Notes under the pieces: model-generated
Told to the model about the DNA's origin: nothing
Databases searched by the model: none
Seen by the model: the letters and a program-made list of their open reading frames with translations, nothing else
In this document: piece by piece, positions 42,877 through 51,076 of the stretch
How the letters are laid out: every line of letters begins with the position of its first letter
How positions within the stretch are numbered: position 1 is the stretch's first letter
From: Knoellia subterranea KCTC 19937
GTDB taxonomy: Bacteria > Actinomycetota > Actinomycetes > Actinomycetales > Dermatophilaceae
Reading direction: 5' to 3'
Length of the DNA: 64,000 nt
Assembly (NCBI RefSeq): GCF_000768685.1
Contig: NZ_AVPK01000010.1
Span: 1-64,000 of the forward strand
Position numbers and translations under genes: made by a program

Positions 42877-43881
42877 TCAGGCGCGACCGCCGAAGAGGCT
42901 CGTCACCGAGCCATCCTCGAAGACCTCCTTGATCGCGGCGCTGATGAGCGGCGCGATCGACAGCACGGTCAGGCCCTCGAACTCGTTCTCGGGGTCGATC
43001 GGCAGCGTGTTCGTCACGATGACCTCGCGGGCAGCGCAGTCGCGCAGCCGCTCAACGGCGGGCGGCGACAGGATGGCGTGCGTCGCGGCGATGATGACGT
43101 CCTTGGCCCCGTCGGCCATGATCGCGTCGGCTGCCTTGGTGATCGTCCCGGCGGTGTCGATCATGTCGTCGACTAGCACGCAGACGCGGCCCTTGACGTC
43201 ACCGACGACGCGGTTCGCGACGGCTTGGTTGGGCTGATTGATGTCGCGCGTCTTGTGGATGAAGGCCAGGGGCACCCCGCCCAACCGCTTCGACCACTGC
43301 TCGGCGACCTTGATGCGCCCGGCGTCCGGGGAGACGACAGCGAGGTCCTCGTGGCCGTACTTCTCCGACACGTAGTCCGACAGCACCGGCTGCGCCATGA
43401 GGTGGTCGACCGGTCCGTCGAAGAAGCCCTGCACCTGGTCGGTGTGGAGGTCGACGGCGATGAGACGGTCGGCGCCGGCAGTCTTGAACAGGTCGGCCAT
43501 GAGGCGGGCGGAGATCGGCTCGCGTCCGCGGTGCTTCTTGTCCTGACGCGCGTAGCCGTAGAACGGCATGACCACGGTGATCCGCTTCGCGCTGGCCCGC
43601 TTGAGCGCGTCGATCATGATGAGGTGCTCCATGATCGCCTCGTTGAGCGGAGCGCTGTGGCTCTGGATGACGAAGGCGTCCGACCCGCGCACCGACTCTT
43701 CGTAGCGCACATAGATCTCGCCGTTGGCGAAGTTGTAGGCGCTGGTCGGCACGAGCTCGGTGCCGATGAGCGCGGCGACCTCCTGCGCGAGTCCGGGGTG
43801 CGAGCGCCCGGAGAAGACCATGAGTTGCTTCTTGGGCTTCTTGCGGATGTTGGCGGACTTGGGGCGGTCTTCCTTCGACAT
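42877..43881 (-). CDS. prs: Ribose-phosphate pyrophosphokinase
   Basis: Makes PRPP from ribose 5-phosphate and ATP. 334 residues; MVFSGRSHPGLAQEVAALIG, ATP-binding RQDKKHRGREPISARLMADL, and the PRPP loop VLVDDMIDTAGTI are intact. Two bases after glmU, so the two are co-transcribed. Confidence 0.97.
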   Translation of the reverse strand: MSKEDRPKSANIRKKPKKQLMVFSGRSHPGLAQEVAALIGTELVPTSAYNFANGEIYVRYEESVRGSDAFVIQSHSAPLNEAIMEHLIMIDALKRASAKRITVVMPFYGYARQDKKHRGREPISARLMADLFKTAGADRLIAVDLHTDQVQGFFDGPVDHLMAQPVLSDYVSEKYGHEDLAVVSPDAGRIKVAEQWSKRLGGVPLAFIHKTRDINQPNQAVANRVVGDVKGRVCVLVDDMIDTAGTITKAADAIMADGAKDVIIAATHAILSPPAVERLRDCAAREVIVTNTLPIDPENEFEGLTVLSIAPLISAAIKEVFEDGSVTSLFGGRA

Positions 43882-43883
43882 GG

Positions 43884-45380
43884 TCAGGCCTTTCCCTGCT
43901 CGTCACTGTCCGCGGTGGATTCCGTTGCGGGAGTTCCGGTATGCCGGGTGCCCGCCTCCGCGGCCGCCTGGGCTGCCGCGTCGGTCTTCGTTCCGGCACG
44001 TGCCCGCGCGACCCAGCCGTCGACGTTCTTCTGGCGACCGCGGGCCACGGCGATCTGGCCCGGCTCGACATCGCCGGTGAGGGCAGAGCCGGCAGCCACG
44101 TAGGCCCCGTCGGCGACGTCGACGGGCGCGATGAGGACCGTGTCGGAGCCGACGAACGAGTGCTTGCCGATGGTCGTGTGGTGCTTGTTGACGCCGTCGT
44201 AGTTGGCGAAGATCGTGCCGGCGCCGATGTTGGCGCCGTCCCCGATCGTGGCGTCGCCGGCGTAGGTGAGGTGCGGGACCTTGGCGCCGTCGCCGATCGT
44301 CGCGTTCTTCGTCTCGACGAAGCCGCCGATCTTGCCCTTGGCGCCGAGCGTGGTGCCGGGGCGGAGGTAGGAGAACGGGCCGACGGTCGCCTCGGGGCCG
44401 ATCTTCGCGAGGTTGGCCTCGGTGCGCTTGACCTCGGCACCCTCACCCACCTCGGTGTCGGTGAGGGTCGTGTCGGGGCCGATGACCGCGCCGGCACCGA
44501 TCGACGTCGCGCCGAGCAACTGGGTGTTGGGGAGAATCGTCGCGTCGCGGCCGATGGTGACGTCGGCGTCGATCCACGTCGTCGCAGGGTCGACGATGGT
44601 CACGCCCTCGCGCATCCAGCGCTCGTTGTTGCGCCTATTGAGCTCGCGGCCGAGGGTGGCGAGCTGGACGCGGTCGTTGACGCCCTCGGTCTGCCACAGG
44701 TCCTCGATGACGTGGGCGCTCACGAGGCGGCCGGCGTCGCGGGCGATGCCGAGCACGTCGGTGAGGTACTTCTCGCCCTGTGCGTTGTCCGTGCCGACCT
44801 GGGCCAGGGCCTCGCGCAGCACCGTGACGTCGAAGGCGTAGATGCCCGAGTTGATCTCGGTGATCGCGCGCTGCTCCTCAGTGGCGTCCTTCTGCTCGAC
44901 GATGCCGGCGACCGACCCGTCGGCGTCGCGGACGATGCGGCCGTAACCGTGCGGGTTCGTCAGGTGCGCGGTGATGACGGTGGCGGCCGAGCCGGACTCG
45001 TCGTGGCGGGCGACGAGGTCGACGAGGGACTCACCCGTGAGCAGCGGGACGTCACCGTAGGTCACGAGCACCGTGCCGGTGAGGTCGGCCGGCAGGATGT
45101 CGAGCGCGCACTCGGTGGCGCGACCGGTGCCCTTGACCTCGTCCTGGTCGGCGATCGCGGCCGTCGCGTCGACCTCGGCGATGTGGGCGGCGACGAGGTC
45201 ACGCTCGTGGCGGACGACGACGGCGAGGTGCTGCGGGCTCGTGGCGCGGGCGGCGGCGATGGCGTGCCCCACGAGGCTGCGGCCTCCGATCCGGTGCAGC
45301 ACCTTGGGGGTGGCTGATTTCATCCGGGTGCCCTCGCCTGCGGCGAGGACGATGACAGCGGCGGGCCGAGCAGTGGTCAC
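43884..45380 (-). CDS. glmU: Bifunctional UDP-N-acetylglucosamine pyrophosphorylase / glucosamine-1-phosphate N-acetyltransferase
   Basis: 498 residues making UDP-GlcNAc for peptidoglycan. Uridyltransferase N-half with LAAGEGTRMKSATPKVLHRI and VTYGDVPLL; left-handed beta-helix C-half of hexapeptide repeats (AGDATIGDGANIGAGTIFAN, Y/DGVNKHHTTIG). A disordered Ala/Thr-rich tail of about 40 residues ends the protein. Upstream of prs. Confidence 0.97.
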   Translation of the reverse strand: MTTARPAAVIVLAAGEGTRMKSATPKVLHRIGGRSLVGHAIAAARATSPQHLAVVVRHERDLVAAHIAEVDATAAIADQDEVKGTGRATECALDILPADLTGTVLVTYGDVPLLTGESLVDLVARHDESGSAATVITAHLTNPHGYGRIVRDADGSVAGIVEQKDATEEQRAITEINSGIYAFDVTVLREALAQVGTDNAQGEKYLTDVLGIARDAGRLVSAHVIEDLWQTEGVNDRVQLATLGRELNRRNNERWMREGVTIVDPATTWIDADVTIGRDATILPNTQLLGATSIGAGAVIGPDTTLTDTEVGEGAEVKRTEANLAKIGPEATVGPFSYLRPGTTLGAKGKIGGFVETKNATIGDGAKVPHLTYAGDATIGDGANIGAGTIFANYDGVNKHHTTIGKHSFVGSDTVLIAPVDVADGAYVAAGSALTGDVEPGQIAVARGRQKNVDGWVARARAGTKTDAAAQAAAEAGTRHTGTPATESTADSDEQGKA

Positions 45381-45491
45381 GAGTGGGACTCCCGGGGTTC
45401 GTGGCGGCGTACCGCGCCACTCTACCGACGAGATGCCGGTATGCCGTCCCCGCCCGTTCTCGTCCGCCTCACCCCATCCCCCGCGGGGATT

Positions 45492-46787
45492 TCACCCCTT
45501 CGGGCGGTCGAGTATCGGGGTTCGCCGAATGACGAGGGTGAGCAGTCCCGCCCCGGCGAAGAGCAGACCAGAGAGGGCCACGACACCGGACCACCCGGCA
45601 TACGCGAAGGCATGTCCGCCGGCCGTCCCGAGGACGGACGAGCCGACGTAATAGGCGAAGAGATAGAGCGAGGCCGCCTGCGCGCTGGCGACGCCTCCGG
45701 CGTGGGCACGGACCGGAACCCAGCCGCTGGCGACGCCGTGGACGACGAAGAAGCCGGCAGTCATGACGGCCATGCCCGCGACGATGGCGGGCAGCGCGTC
45801 GGGAAGGGTGAGGAGCAGACCGGCGAGTGCGAGCAGGGCACCGAGCGGTGCGACGGCCCGCCGGCCGAAACGGTCGGCGAGGCGTCCACCGACGGCAGAC
45901 CCGAGCGTGCCGCAGGCGTAGACGAGGAACACGAGGCTGGCAGCGCCGAGGCCAAGCCCGAATGGAGCCGTCGTGAGCCGGAAGCCGATGGCGTTGAAGA
46001 CGGCGACGAAGGCGCCACAGCCGAGCAACCCGACCGCATAGAGCGCCAGGAGGACGGGGTCGCCCACGGCGCGACGAGCCATCGAGAGCATCGGGCGCAC
46101 CCCGGCGGAGCGGGCCACGAAGTGACGCGACGGCGGGAGCCCCACGAGAACGATCGCGGTGCACACGAGCCCTAGCCCGGCGACGGCCACGAGAGCCCAC
46201 CGCCAGCCCCAGAGTTCGGCGACGGGGCCGGTCGCGAGACGCCCGACCATTCCGCCGATGGCGTTGCCACCGATGTAGAGACCGACCGCGCCCGCCTGCG
46301 CGTCGTGCTCCAGTTCTTCGCGGAGGTATGCCGTGGCGACCGCAGGGAGGCCGGCGATCGTCACGCCCATCGCGAGTCGCAGACCGAGGAAGGTCGACCA
46401 CGTCGGCGCGAACGCCGCCGCTGCCGCGAGGACGACCGAGACGGCGAGGCTCGCGCGGATGAGGCGGGTGCGGCCGATGCGGTCGGAGAGCGGTCCGGCG
46501 ACGAGCAGCGCCACGGCGAGGGCGGCCGTCGTGACCGAGAGGCTGAGCGTGCTGTCCGCGCTCGAGACGCCGAACCCGGCCGCGAGCTCGGGGAGGAGTG
46601 CCTGAGTGCTGTAGATGAGGGCAAAGGTGGCGATGCCGGCGGCGAAGAGCGAGAGGGTGATGCGGCGATGACCGGCGGAGCCCGGACGGTATCCAACCAG
46701 GCCGATGGTACGGCCTTCCAGCGGCGCCGGTGCGGGCGGCTGAACGGCGTGCGATGGACGCACCGCGCGGTCCTGGGTCGTGGTCAC
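45492..46787 (-). CDS. MFS transporter
   Basis: 431 residues from GTG 46787 (VTTTQDRAVRPSHAVQPPAP), with about 12 membrane spans. The loop motif GPLSDRIGRTRLIRAS between spans 2 and 3 marks the major facilitator superfamily; GGRLADRFGRRAVAPLGALL repeats it in the second half. Probably a drug or metabolite exporter. Divergent from a LysR regulator 83 bases away. Confidence 0.9.
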   Translation of the reverse strand: MTTTQDRAVRPSHAVQPPAPAPLEGRTIGLVGYRPGSAGHRRITLSLFAAGIATFALIYSTQALLPELAAGFGVSSADSTLSLSVTTAALAVALLVAGPLSDRIGRTRLIRASLAVSVVLAAAAAFAPTWSTFLGLRLAMGVTIAGLPAVATAYLREELEHDAQAGAVGLYIGGNAIGGMVGRLATGPVAELWGWRWALVAVAGLGLVCTAIVLVGLPPSRHFVARSAGVRPMLSMARRAVGDPVLLALYAVGLLGCGAFVAVFNAIGFRLTTAPFGLGLGAASLVFLVYACGTLGSAVGGRLADRFGRRAVAPLGALLALAGLLLTLPDALPAIVAGMAVMTAGFFVVHGVASGWVPVRAHAGGVASAQAASLYLFAYYVGSSVLGTAGGHAFAYAGWSGVVALSGLLFAGAGLLTLVIRRTPILDRPKG

Positions 46788-46869
46788 CCATCGAGGTTGA
46801 CGTGCCGACAGCCCATGCGTCCAATGTTGTCCATGGTGCTTTGCCATGCGTGAGGCGCATGATGGTGAC

Positions 46870-47748
46870 ATGGATCTGCGCGACCTCCACTGGCTCGTCG
46901 CCCTGGCCGAGCACGGCCACGTCACGGGGACGGCCGAGTCACTCGAGGTGAGCCAGCCCGCCCTCTCTCGCGCCCTGGCGCGGATGGAGCGCGAACTGGG
47001 GACCCGACTCTTCGAGCGCGTGTCGAGCGGGATCGTCCTCACTCCGGACGGGGAGGTCGCCCTCGACGCCGCCCGCGACATCGTCGCGCGGCACGACCAA
47101 CTGACGCGCACGCTCGCGGATCGGCTGGACCCCGACAGCGGCACCGTCCGACTCGCGTTCCTCGACTCGATGTCGACCTCACTCGTGCCACGGGTGCTGC
47201 GCGAGTTCCACGCCGCCGCGCCCGCCGTTCGGGTGCTCCTCACCCAGGAGCCGCACCACGACCTCGTCCGCGACCTCGAGTCCGGCGCCGTCGAACTCGC
47301 CATCACGTCGTGGCTCCCGAAGGGCCGGTTCGGGTGGCTGCCGATGCAGGAGGAGCGGCTCGTGCTCGTCGTGCCGTCGACGCACCGCTGGCGGTCGCGG
47401 CGGCGCATCTCCCTGGAGTCCCTCGCCGACGAGGAGCTCGTGACGACGCCCCGCGGGTTCGGCTACCGCGGCCTCGTCGACGACCTGATGGCGGCGGCCG
47501 GGGTGAGTCCGAGGGTCTCCTTCGAGAGCGCCGACCTCGCGACGATCGAGGGACTCGTGGCCGCCGGGCTGGGAGTCGCGGTCCTGCCCGAGCAGTTCGT
47601 CGGACACAACGGCACGATCGGCATCCCGCTCACGACGCGATCGGCTCGACGGACGATCGGGCTCACCTGGCGCACCGACCGCGAACTGGCCCCTCCGGCA
47701 GCCCGATTTGTCGATTTCGTGGGTGCGAGAGGCCCCGCTCGGGGATAA
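46870..47748 (+). CDS. LysR-family transcriptional regulator
   Basis: 292 residues from ATG 46870 (MDLRDLHWLVALAEHGHVTG). N-terminal winged helix with TAESLEVSQPALSRALARME, then the periplasmic-binding-like effector domain (VRLAFLDSMSTSLVPRVLRE). Divergent from the MFS transporter, so it most likely controls that exporter in response to an unknown ligand. Confidence 0.92.
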   Translation: MDLRDLHWLVALAEHGHVTGTAESLEVSQPALSRALARMERELGTRLFERVSSGIVLTPDGEVALDAARDIVARHDQLTRTLADRLDPDSGTVRLAFLDSMSTSLVPRVLREFHAAAPAVRVLLTQEPHHDLVRDLESGAVELAITSWLPKGRFGWLPMQEERLVLVVPSTHRWRSRRRISLESLADEELVTTPRGFGYRGLVDDLMAAAGVSPRVSFESADLATIEGLVAAGLGVAVLPEQFVGHNGTIGIPLTTRSARRTIGLTWRTDRELAPPAARFVDFVGARGPARG

Positions 47749-47790
47749 ATCCTCACCCTCCGGGAGGCCGTCATGCCGGGACACAGGCGG

Positions 47791-47821
47791 TTGACGACCC
47801 CACAGAAGGGTGGCCTAACGT
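47791..47821 (+). promoter_or_regulatory. Possible promoter of the Nudix-like gene
   Basis: TTGACG (47791-47796) and TAACGT (47816-47821) are 19 bases apart, slightly long. Located 67 bases upstream of the Nudix-like gene. Weak call. Confidence 0.3.
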
Positions 47822-47887
47822 AGGCCTCTGCAAGGGGACTGCAGCGCTCGACGGTGATCGCTGTGAACGGCGAGGAGCCCTGGAAGA

Positions 47888-48283
47888 ATGAACGCTGCGC
47901 GGCCGCGCATCCGAGTACACGTTGTTGCCATCGACGACGGGCACCGCATGCTGCTCGACCGACGGCCAAAGTCCCTGACGTGGACCCTCCCCTGGGCCTA
48001 CCTCACCACCGGAGACGATCCCGGTCGAGTGGCTCGGCGGCTCGTGCAGAACACCGGCGCTGCTCCTGCGATGCCCCACGTCCTCAACGTCGAGAACGCC
48101 TTCGAGGTCGGCGACCACTTCCTCGACATCACCTACCGGTGCAGCGCCGAGCGCACGTGGAAGCCGGCGCCCACCGGCACGAGCCTGTGGTGGAGCCTCG
48201 ACGAGATCTCCTCGATGGAGCTCGCAACCCGCGCGAAGAGCGCGATGGTCACCGCCTGGCCCCAGCTCTGGCCCCACCTCTGA
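47888..48283 (+). CDS. Degenerate Nudix-fold protein
   Basis: 131 residues, MNAARPRIRVHVVAIDDGHR. The run LLDRRPKSLTWTLPWAYLTT then GDDPGRVARRLVQNTGAAP follows the layout of Nudix hydrolases around the Nudix box, but the catalytic REUxEE glutamates are replaced (RRLVQNTG). So it probably keeps the fold without pyrophosphohydrolase activity, perhaps as a binding or regulatory protein. It stands alone between the LysR gene and tRNA-Gln. Confidence 0.65.
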   Translation: MNAARPRIRVHVVAIDDGHRMLLDRRPKSLTWTLPWAYLTTGDDPGRVARRLVQNTGAAPAMPHVLNVENAFEVGDHFLDITYRCSAERTWKPAPTGTSLWWSLDEISSMELATRAKSAMVTAWPQLWPHL

Positions 48284-48297
48284 CCCTGCTCAAGAAG

Positions 48298-48376
48298 CTC
48301 CCCGGGTAGGAGTCGAACCTACGTCGCTAATCCTGATTCAAAGTCAGGCGGGCCCTGCCGGCAGACCAACCGGGGA
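48298..48376 (-). tRNA. tRNA-Gln (TTG anticodon)
   Basis: Cloverleaf with acceptor TCCCCGG/CCGGGGA, D-stem GGTC/GGCC, anticodon arm CCTGA-CTTTGAA-TCAGG giving anticodon TTG, and T-arm GTAGG-TTCGACT-CCTAC. About 79 nt with a longer variable loop. CCA is not encoded. Confidence 0.88.
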
Positions 48377-48478
48377 ACGATGCGCGAGACGAGCTCACGG
48401 CATACGACGCACAGGGTAGTTGACCCCAGCGCCACCGCACGCATGGTGCCATCGGTGCCGACCGATGAGCAGGGCAGA

Positions 48479-49132
48479 ATGGCGCAGGTGAGTCGAGAGC
48501 AGACGGTGACCAAGGCGCGCACACCCCGGGGGCGGATGACGGGGGCGCAACGGCGCGAGCAGCTCATCGGCATTGGCCGACAGCTCTTCGCGCGGCGAGG
48601 ATACGAGGCGACCACGGTCGAGGAGATCGCGAGCGCGGCGAACGTGTCCAAGCCGGTGGTCTACGAGCACTTCGGCGGCAAGGAAGGCCTGTATGCCGTC
48701 GTGGTCGATCGCGAGATCCAGTCACTTCTCGGGTCGATCACCGGGGCGTTGACCTCCGACGGCGGATCGCGTGCGCTGCTCGAGCAGGCGGCGATGGCAC
48801 TCCTCGACTACATCGAGAGCTCGACCGACGGCTTCCGGATCCTCGTGCGCGATTCGCCTCCGGGACAGCAGACGGGCAACTTCGCCTCGCTCATGTCGGA
48901 CGTGGCGTCCCAGGTCGAGCACTTGCTGGCAGCCCAGTTCACGAACCGCGAACTCGACCCGAAGCAGGCGCCGATGTATGCGCAGATGCTGGTCGGCATG
49001 GTGGCCCTCACGGGTCAGTGGTGGCTCGAGAACCCGAAGGCCAAGAAGCGCGACGTCGCGGCGGCGCTCGTCAATCTGGCGTGGAACGGCCTGACCGGCC
49101 TCGAGGCGAAGCCGACGATCACCCACGCCTGA
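48479..49132 (+). CDS. TetR-family transcriptional regulator
   Basis: 217 residues from ATG 48479 (MAQVSREQTVTKARTPRGRM). Helix-turn-helix with GRQLFARRGYEATTVEEIAS and AANVSKPVVYEHFGGKEGLY at about residues 30-70; the C-terminal ligand domain is helical. No partner gene is adjacent, and the target is unknown. A perfect-arm hairpin follows. Confidence 0.9.
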   Translation: MAQVSREQTVTKARTPRGRMTGAQRREQLIGIGRQLFARRGYEATTVEEIASAANVSKPVVYEHFGGKEGLYAVVVDREIQSLLGSITGALTSDGGSRALLEQAAMALLDYIESSTDGFRILVRDSPPGQQTGNFASLMSDVASQVEHLLAAQFTNRELDPKQAPMYAQMLVGMVALTGQWWLENPKAKKRDVAAALVNLAWNGLTGLEAKPTITHA

Positions 49133-49166
49133 CCTGGACAACCCGGCTCCCGAGCCCGGTCGGCTG

Positions 49167-49194
49167 TCGCGAGCCGCATTGATGCGGCTCGCGA
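49167..49194. terminator. Bidirectional terminator between TetR and VOC genes
   Basis: Perfect 13-base arms TCGCGAGCCGCAT and ATGCGGCTCGCGA around a 2-base centre, between convergent genes. Flanked by a 16-base direct repeat ACCCGGCTCCCGAGCC at 49141 and 49201, 60 bp apart. Confidence 0.75.
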
Positions 49195-49228
49195 GAGGGG
49201 ACCCGGCTCCCGAGCCGCTTCCGCCAGA

Positions 49229-49615
49229 TCAGACGATGAAGTCGATCTTGTGGCGGGACACCTGCTGGAACTCGACCCGGTTGCCCGCGGGGTCATCGGT
49301 GTGGAAGCGCTGCACGCCCGAGATCTCGTTGTTCCACCGCACCTCTCCCCCGGCTCCGGCCACGGCCGCGGCCACGTCGGTGATGTCGTCGACGGCCAGG
49401 CACGGGTGCGCCTTGAGCGCCGGAGCGAAGCCTTCCTCGACGCCGCAGTGCAGCTCCTGGTCACCCGCGGCGAACCACACGCCACCGCGTGCGGCGAGCG
49501 CCGGCGGCTTGGGGATCTCGGGCATGCCACAGATGACGCCGTAGAAGTGCCGCAGCAGGTCCTCCGACCCTGCGGGACAGGCGATCTGGACGTGGTGGAT
49601 GCCGAGGACTGCCAT
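49229..49615 (-). CDS. VOC-superfamily (glyoxalase/dioxygenase-like) protein
   Basis: 128 residues from ATG 49615 (MAVLGIHHVQIACPAGSEDL); overlaps the tam stop. Single VOC domain with paired beta-alpha-beta-beta-beta modules: metal-ligand positions HHVQIA, ELHCGVEEGF and RVEFQQ are plausible. The reaction cannot be named. Co-transcribed with the methyltransferase. Confidence 0.82.
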   Translation of the reverse strand: MAVLGIHHVQIACPAGSEDLLRHFYGVICGMPEIPKPPALAARGGVWFAAGDQELHCGVEEGFAPALKAHPCLAVDDITDVAAAVAGAGGEVRWNNEISGVQRFHTDDPAGNRVEFQQVSRHKIDFIV

Positions 49616-50424
49616 CACTGCCCCTTGTGGGCGACGGCGAATACCCGCCGGAACGGGAAGAGCGTGCCGACCTCGCTGCGCGGATAGGCCTCGAGGAGCG
49701 CCGCGGCATACGGCTCGATGAAGGCCTCGCGCTCCTCACCCTCGGGAAGGATGTCGAGGACGGGACGCAGGCCTGTCGCACTGACCCAGTCGAGGACCGG
49801 GTTCTCGGACTCGCCTGCGGGGTCGAGGATGTGCGAATAGACGGTCTCCCACGCATCGACCTCCATGCCCATGCGACTGAGGAAGGTCAGATAGGTCTTC
49901 GGCTCACCGACGGCCGGCAGGTCGAGCGCGGCGAGCAGTTCGTTGGCGCGTGCATGCGTCGCCGCCGTGTCGCGCATCAGGGCGTGGCTCGGTGCGTCGA
50001 AGTTGTTGGGCACCTGGATCGCGAGCCAGCCGCCGGGCGCGAGCGCGTCGACCCACGCCGGGAGGAGGTTGAGGTGCCCCGGCACCCACTGGAGCGTCGA
50101 GTTGGTGACGATGACGTCGGGAGCGTCCGCGAGCGAAGCCGGGTCCCAGTCCTTGAGGTCGGCCTGGACCCACTCGGCGCGCCCCTCGGCGTCGAGGGCA
50201 CGCGCCGCCTCGAGCATGGACTCGGACTCGTCGACGCCGACGATGCGCGCGTTGGGCCAGAGTTCGGCGAGGGCGAGCGTCGCGGGGCCGTGTCCGCAAC
50301 CGAGGTCGACGACGAGCTTCGGGTCGTCGGCGCGGACCTGGGCGACGAGGTCGGCGAAGGGGCGACTCCGCTGGTCGCTGAACCTCGAGTAGGCCGTGGG
50401 GTCCCAGCTCGGCTGTGTGCGCAT
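49615..50424 (-). CDS. tam: Trans-aconitate 2-methyltransferase
   Basis: 269 residues. SAM-binding motif VVDLGCGHGPATLALAELWP, acidic VGVDESESML and the family-typical VTNSTLQWVPGHLNLLPAWV and AIQVPNNFDAPSHALMR. Methylates trans-aconitate, which otherwise inhibits aconitase. Divergent from a MarR regulator with a perfect 18-base palindrome between them, the arrangement described for tam/tamR in Streptomyces. Confidence 0.9.
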   Translation of the reverse strand: MRTQPSWDPTAYSRFSDQRSRPFADLVAQVRADDPKLVVDLGCGHGPATLALAELWPNARIVGVDESESMLEAARALDAEGRAEWVQADLKDWDPASLADAPDVIVTNSTLQWVPGHLNLLPAWVDALAPGGWLAIQVPNNFDAPSHALMRDTAATHARANELLAALDLPAVGEPKTYLTFLSRMGMEVDAWETVYSHILDPAGESENPVLDWVSATGLRPVLDILPEGEEREAFIEPYAAALLEAYPRSEVGTLFPFRRVFAVAHKGQ

Positions 50425-50486
50425 CGTTGCTCCTCCTGCGGTCGCGAGGGCCGTCCGGCCGCTCGTTCCCTACTCTGTCCCGCGGA

Positions 50487-50504
50487 TATCTTGATGTCAA
50501 GATA
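50487..50504. promoter_or_regulatory. Perfect MarR-type operator in the tam/tamR divergon
   Basis: TATCTTGATGTCAAGATA is an 18-base perfect palindrome placed between the divergent starts. It is of the size and form bound by MarR-family dimers and is very AT-rich for this genome. Confidence 0.75.
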
Positions 50505-50528
50505 CTTGACGGGAGTACAGTCGCCCTC

Positions 50529-51029
50529 ATGCCCGAGGATGACGTTGACCGTATCGTCTCAGCCTGGCGGCGTGAGCGTCCCGAACTCGACGTGACACCC
50601 CTTGAGATCCTCAGCCGCATCTCACGCCTCGCACGCCGCCTCGACCTCGCCCGCGGGAGCGCCTTCGCCGAGCACGGTCTGGACGGTTGGGAGTTCGACG
50701 TCCTCTCCGCACTGCGTCGCGCCGGTGCCCCCTACGAGCTCTCCCCCGGACAACTCGTCGCCGAGACCCTCGTGACGAGCGGGACGATGACCAATCGCGT
50801 CGACCGGCTGCTGCAGCGCGGTTTCGTCGAGCGCCAGCCCGACCCGCGGGACCGTCGTGGCGTCATCGTCCGGCTCACCCCCGAGGGCATGCGCACTGTC
50901 GATGCCGCCCTCGACGACCTCCTCGCGCACGAGCGCGAACTCCTCGCCGAGTTGCCCACGGGCCAGCGCGGGAGTCTGGCCGGTCACCTTCGCGTCCTGC
51001 TCGCCCCCTTCGAGCGCGTCCAGGACTGA
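50529..51029 (+). CDS. MarR-family regulator, TamR-like
   Basis: 166 residues from ATG 50529 (MPEDDVDRIVSAWRRERPEL). Winged helix with FDVLSALRRAG, SPGQLVAETLVTSGTMTNRV and DRRGVIVRLTPEGMRTVDAA. Known TamR of Streptomyces coelicolor represses tam and responds to citrate and aconitate; by divergent position and operator this is the same type. A longer upstream frame would cover the operator and is rejected. Confidence 0.85.
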   Translation: MPEDDVDRIVSAWRRERPELDVTPLEILSRISRLARRLDLARGSAFAEHGLDGWEFDVLSALRRAGAPYELSPGQLVAETLVTSGTMTNRVDRLLQRGFVERQPDPRDRRGVIVRLTPEGMRTVDAALDDLLAHERELLAELPTGQRGSLAGHLRVLLAPFERVQD

Positions 51030-51076
51030 GTCGCCGAACGGCCAATCAGCACAACGGCATTGGGTATGCCGGGTGC

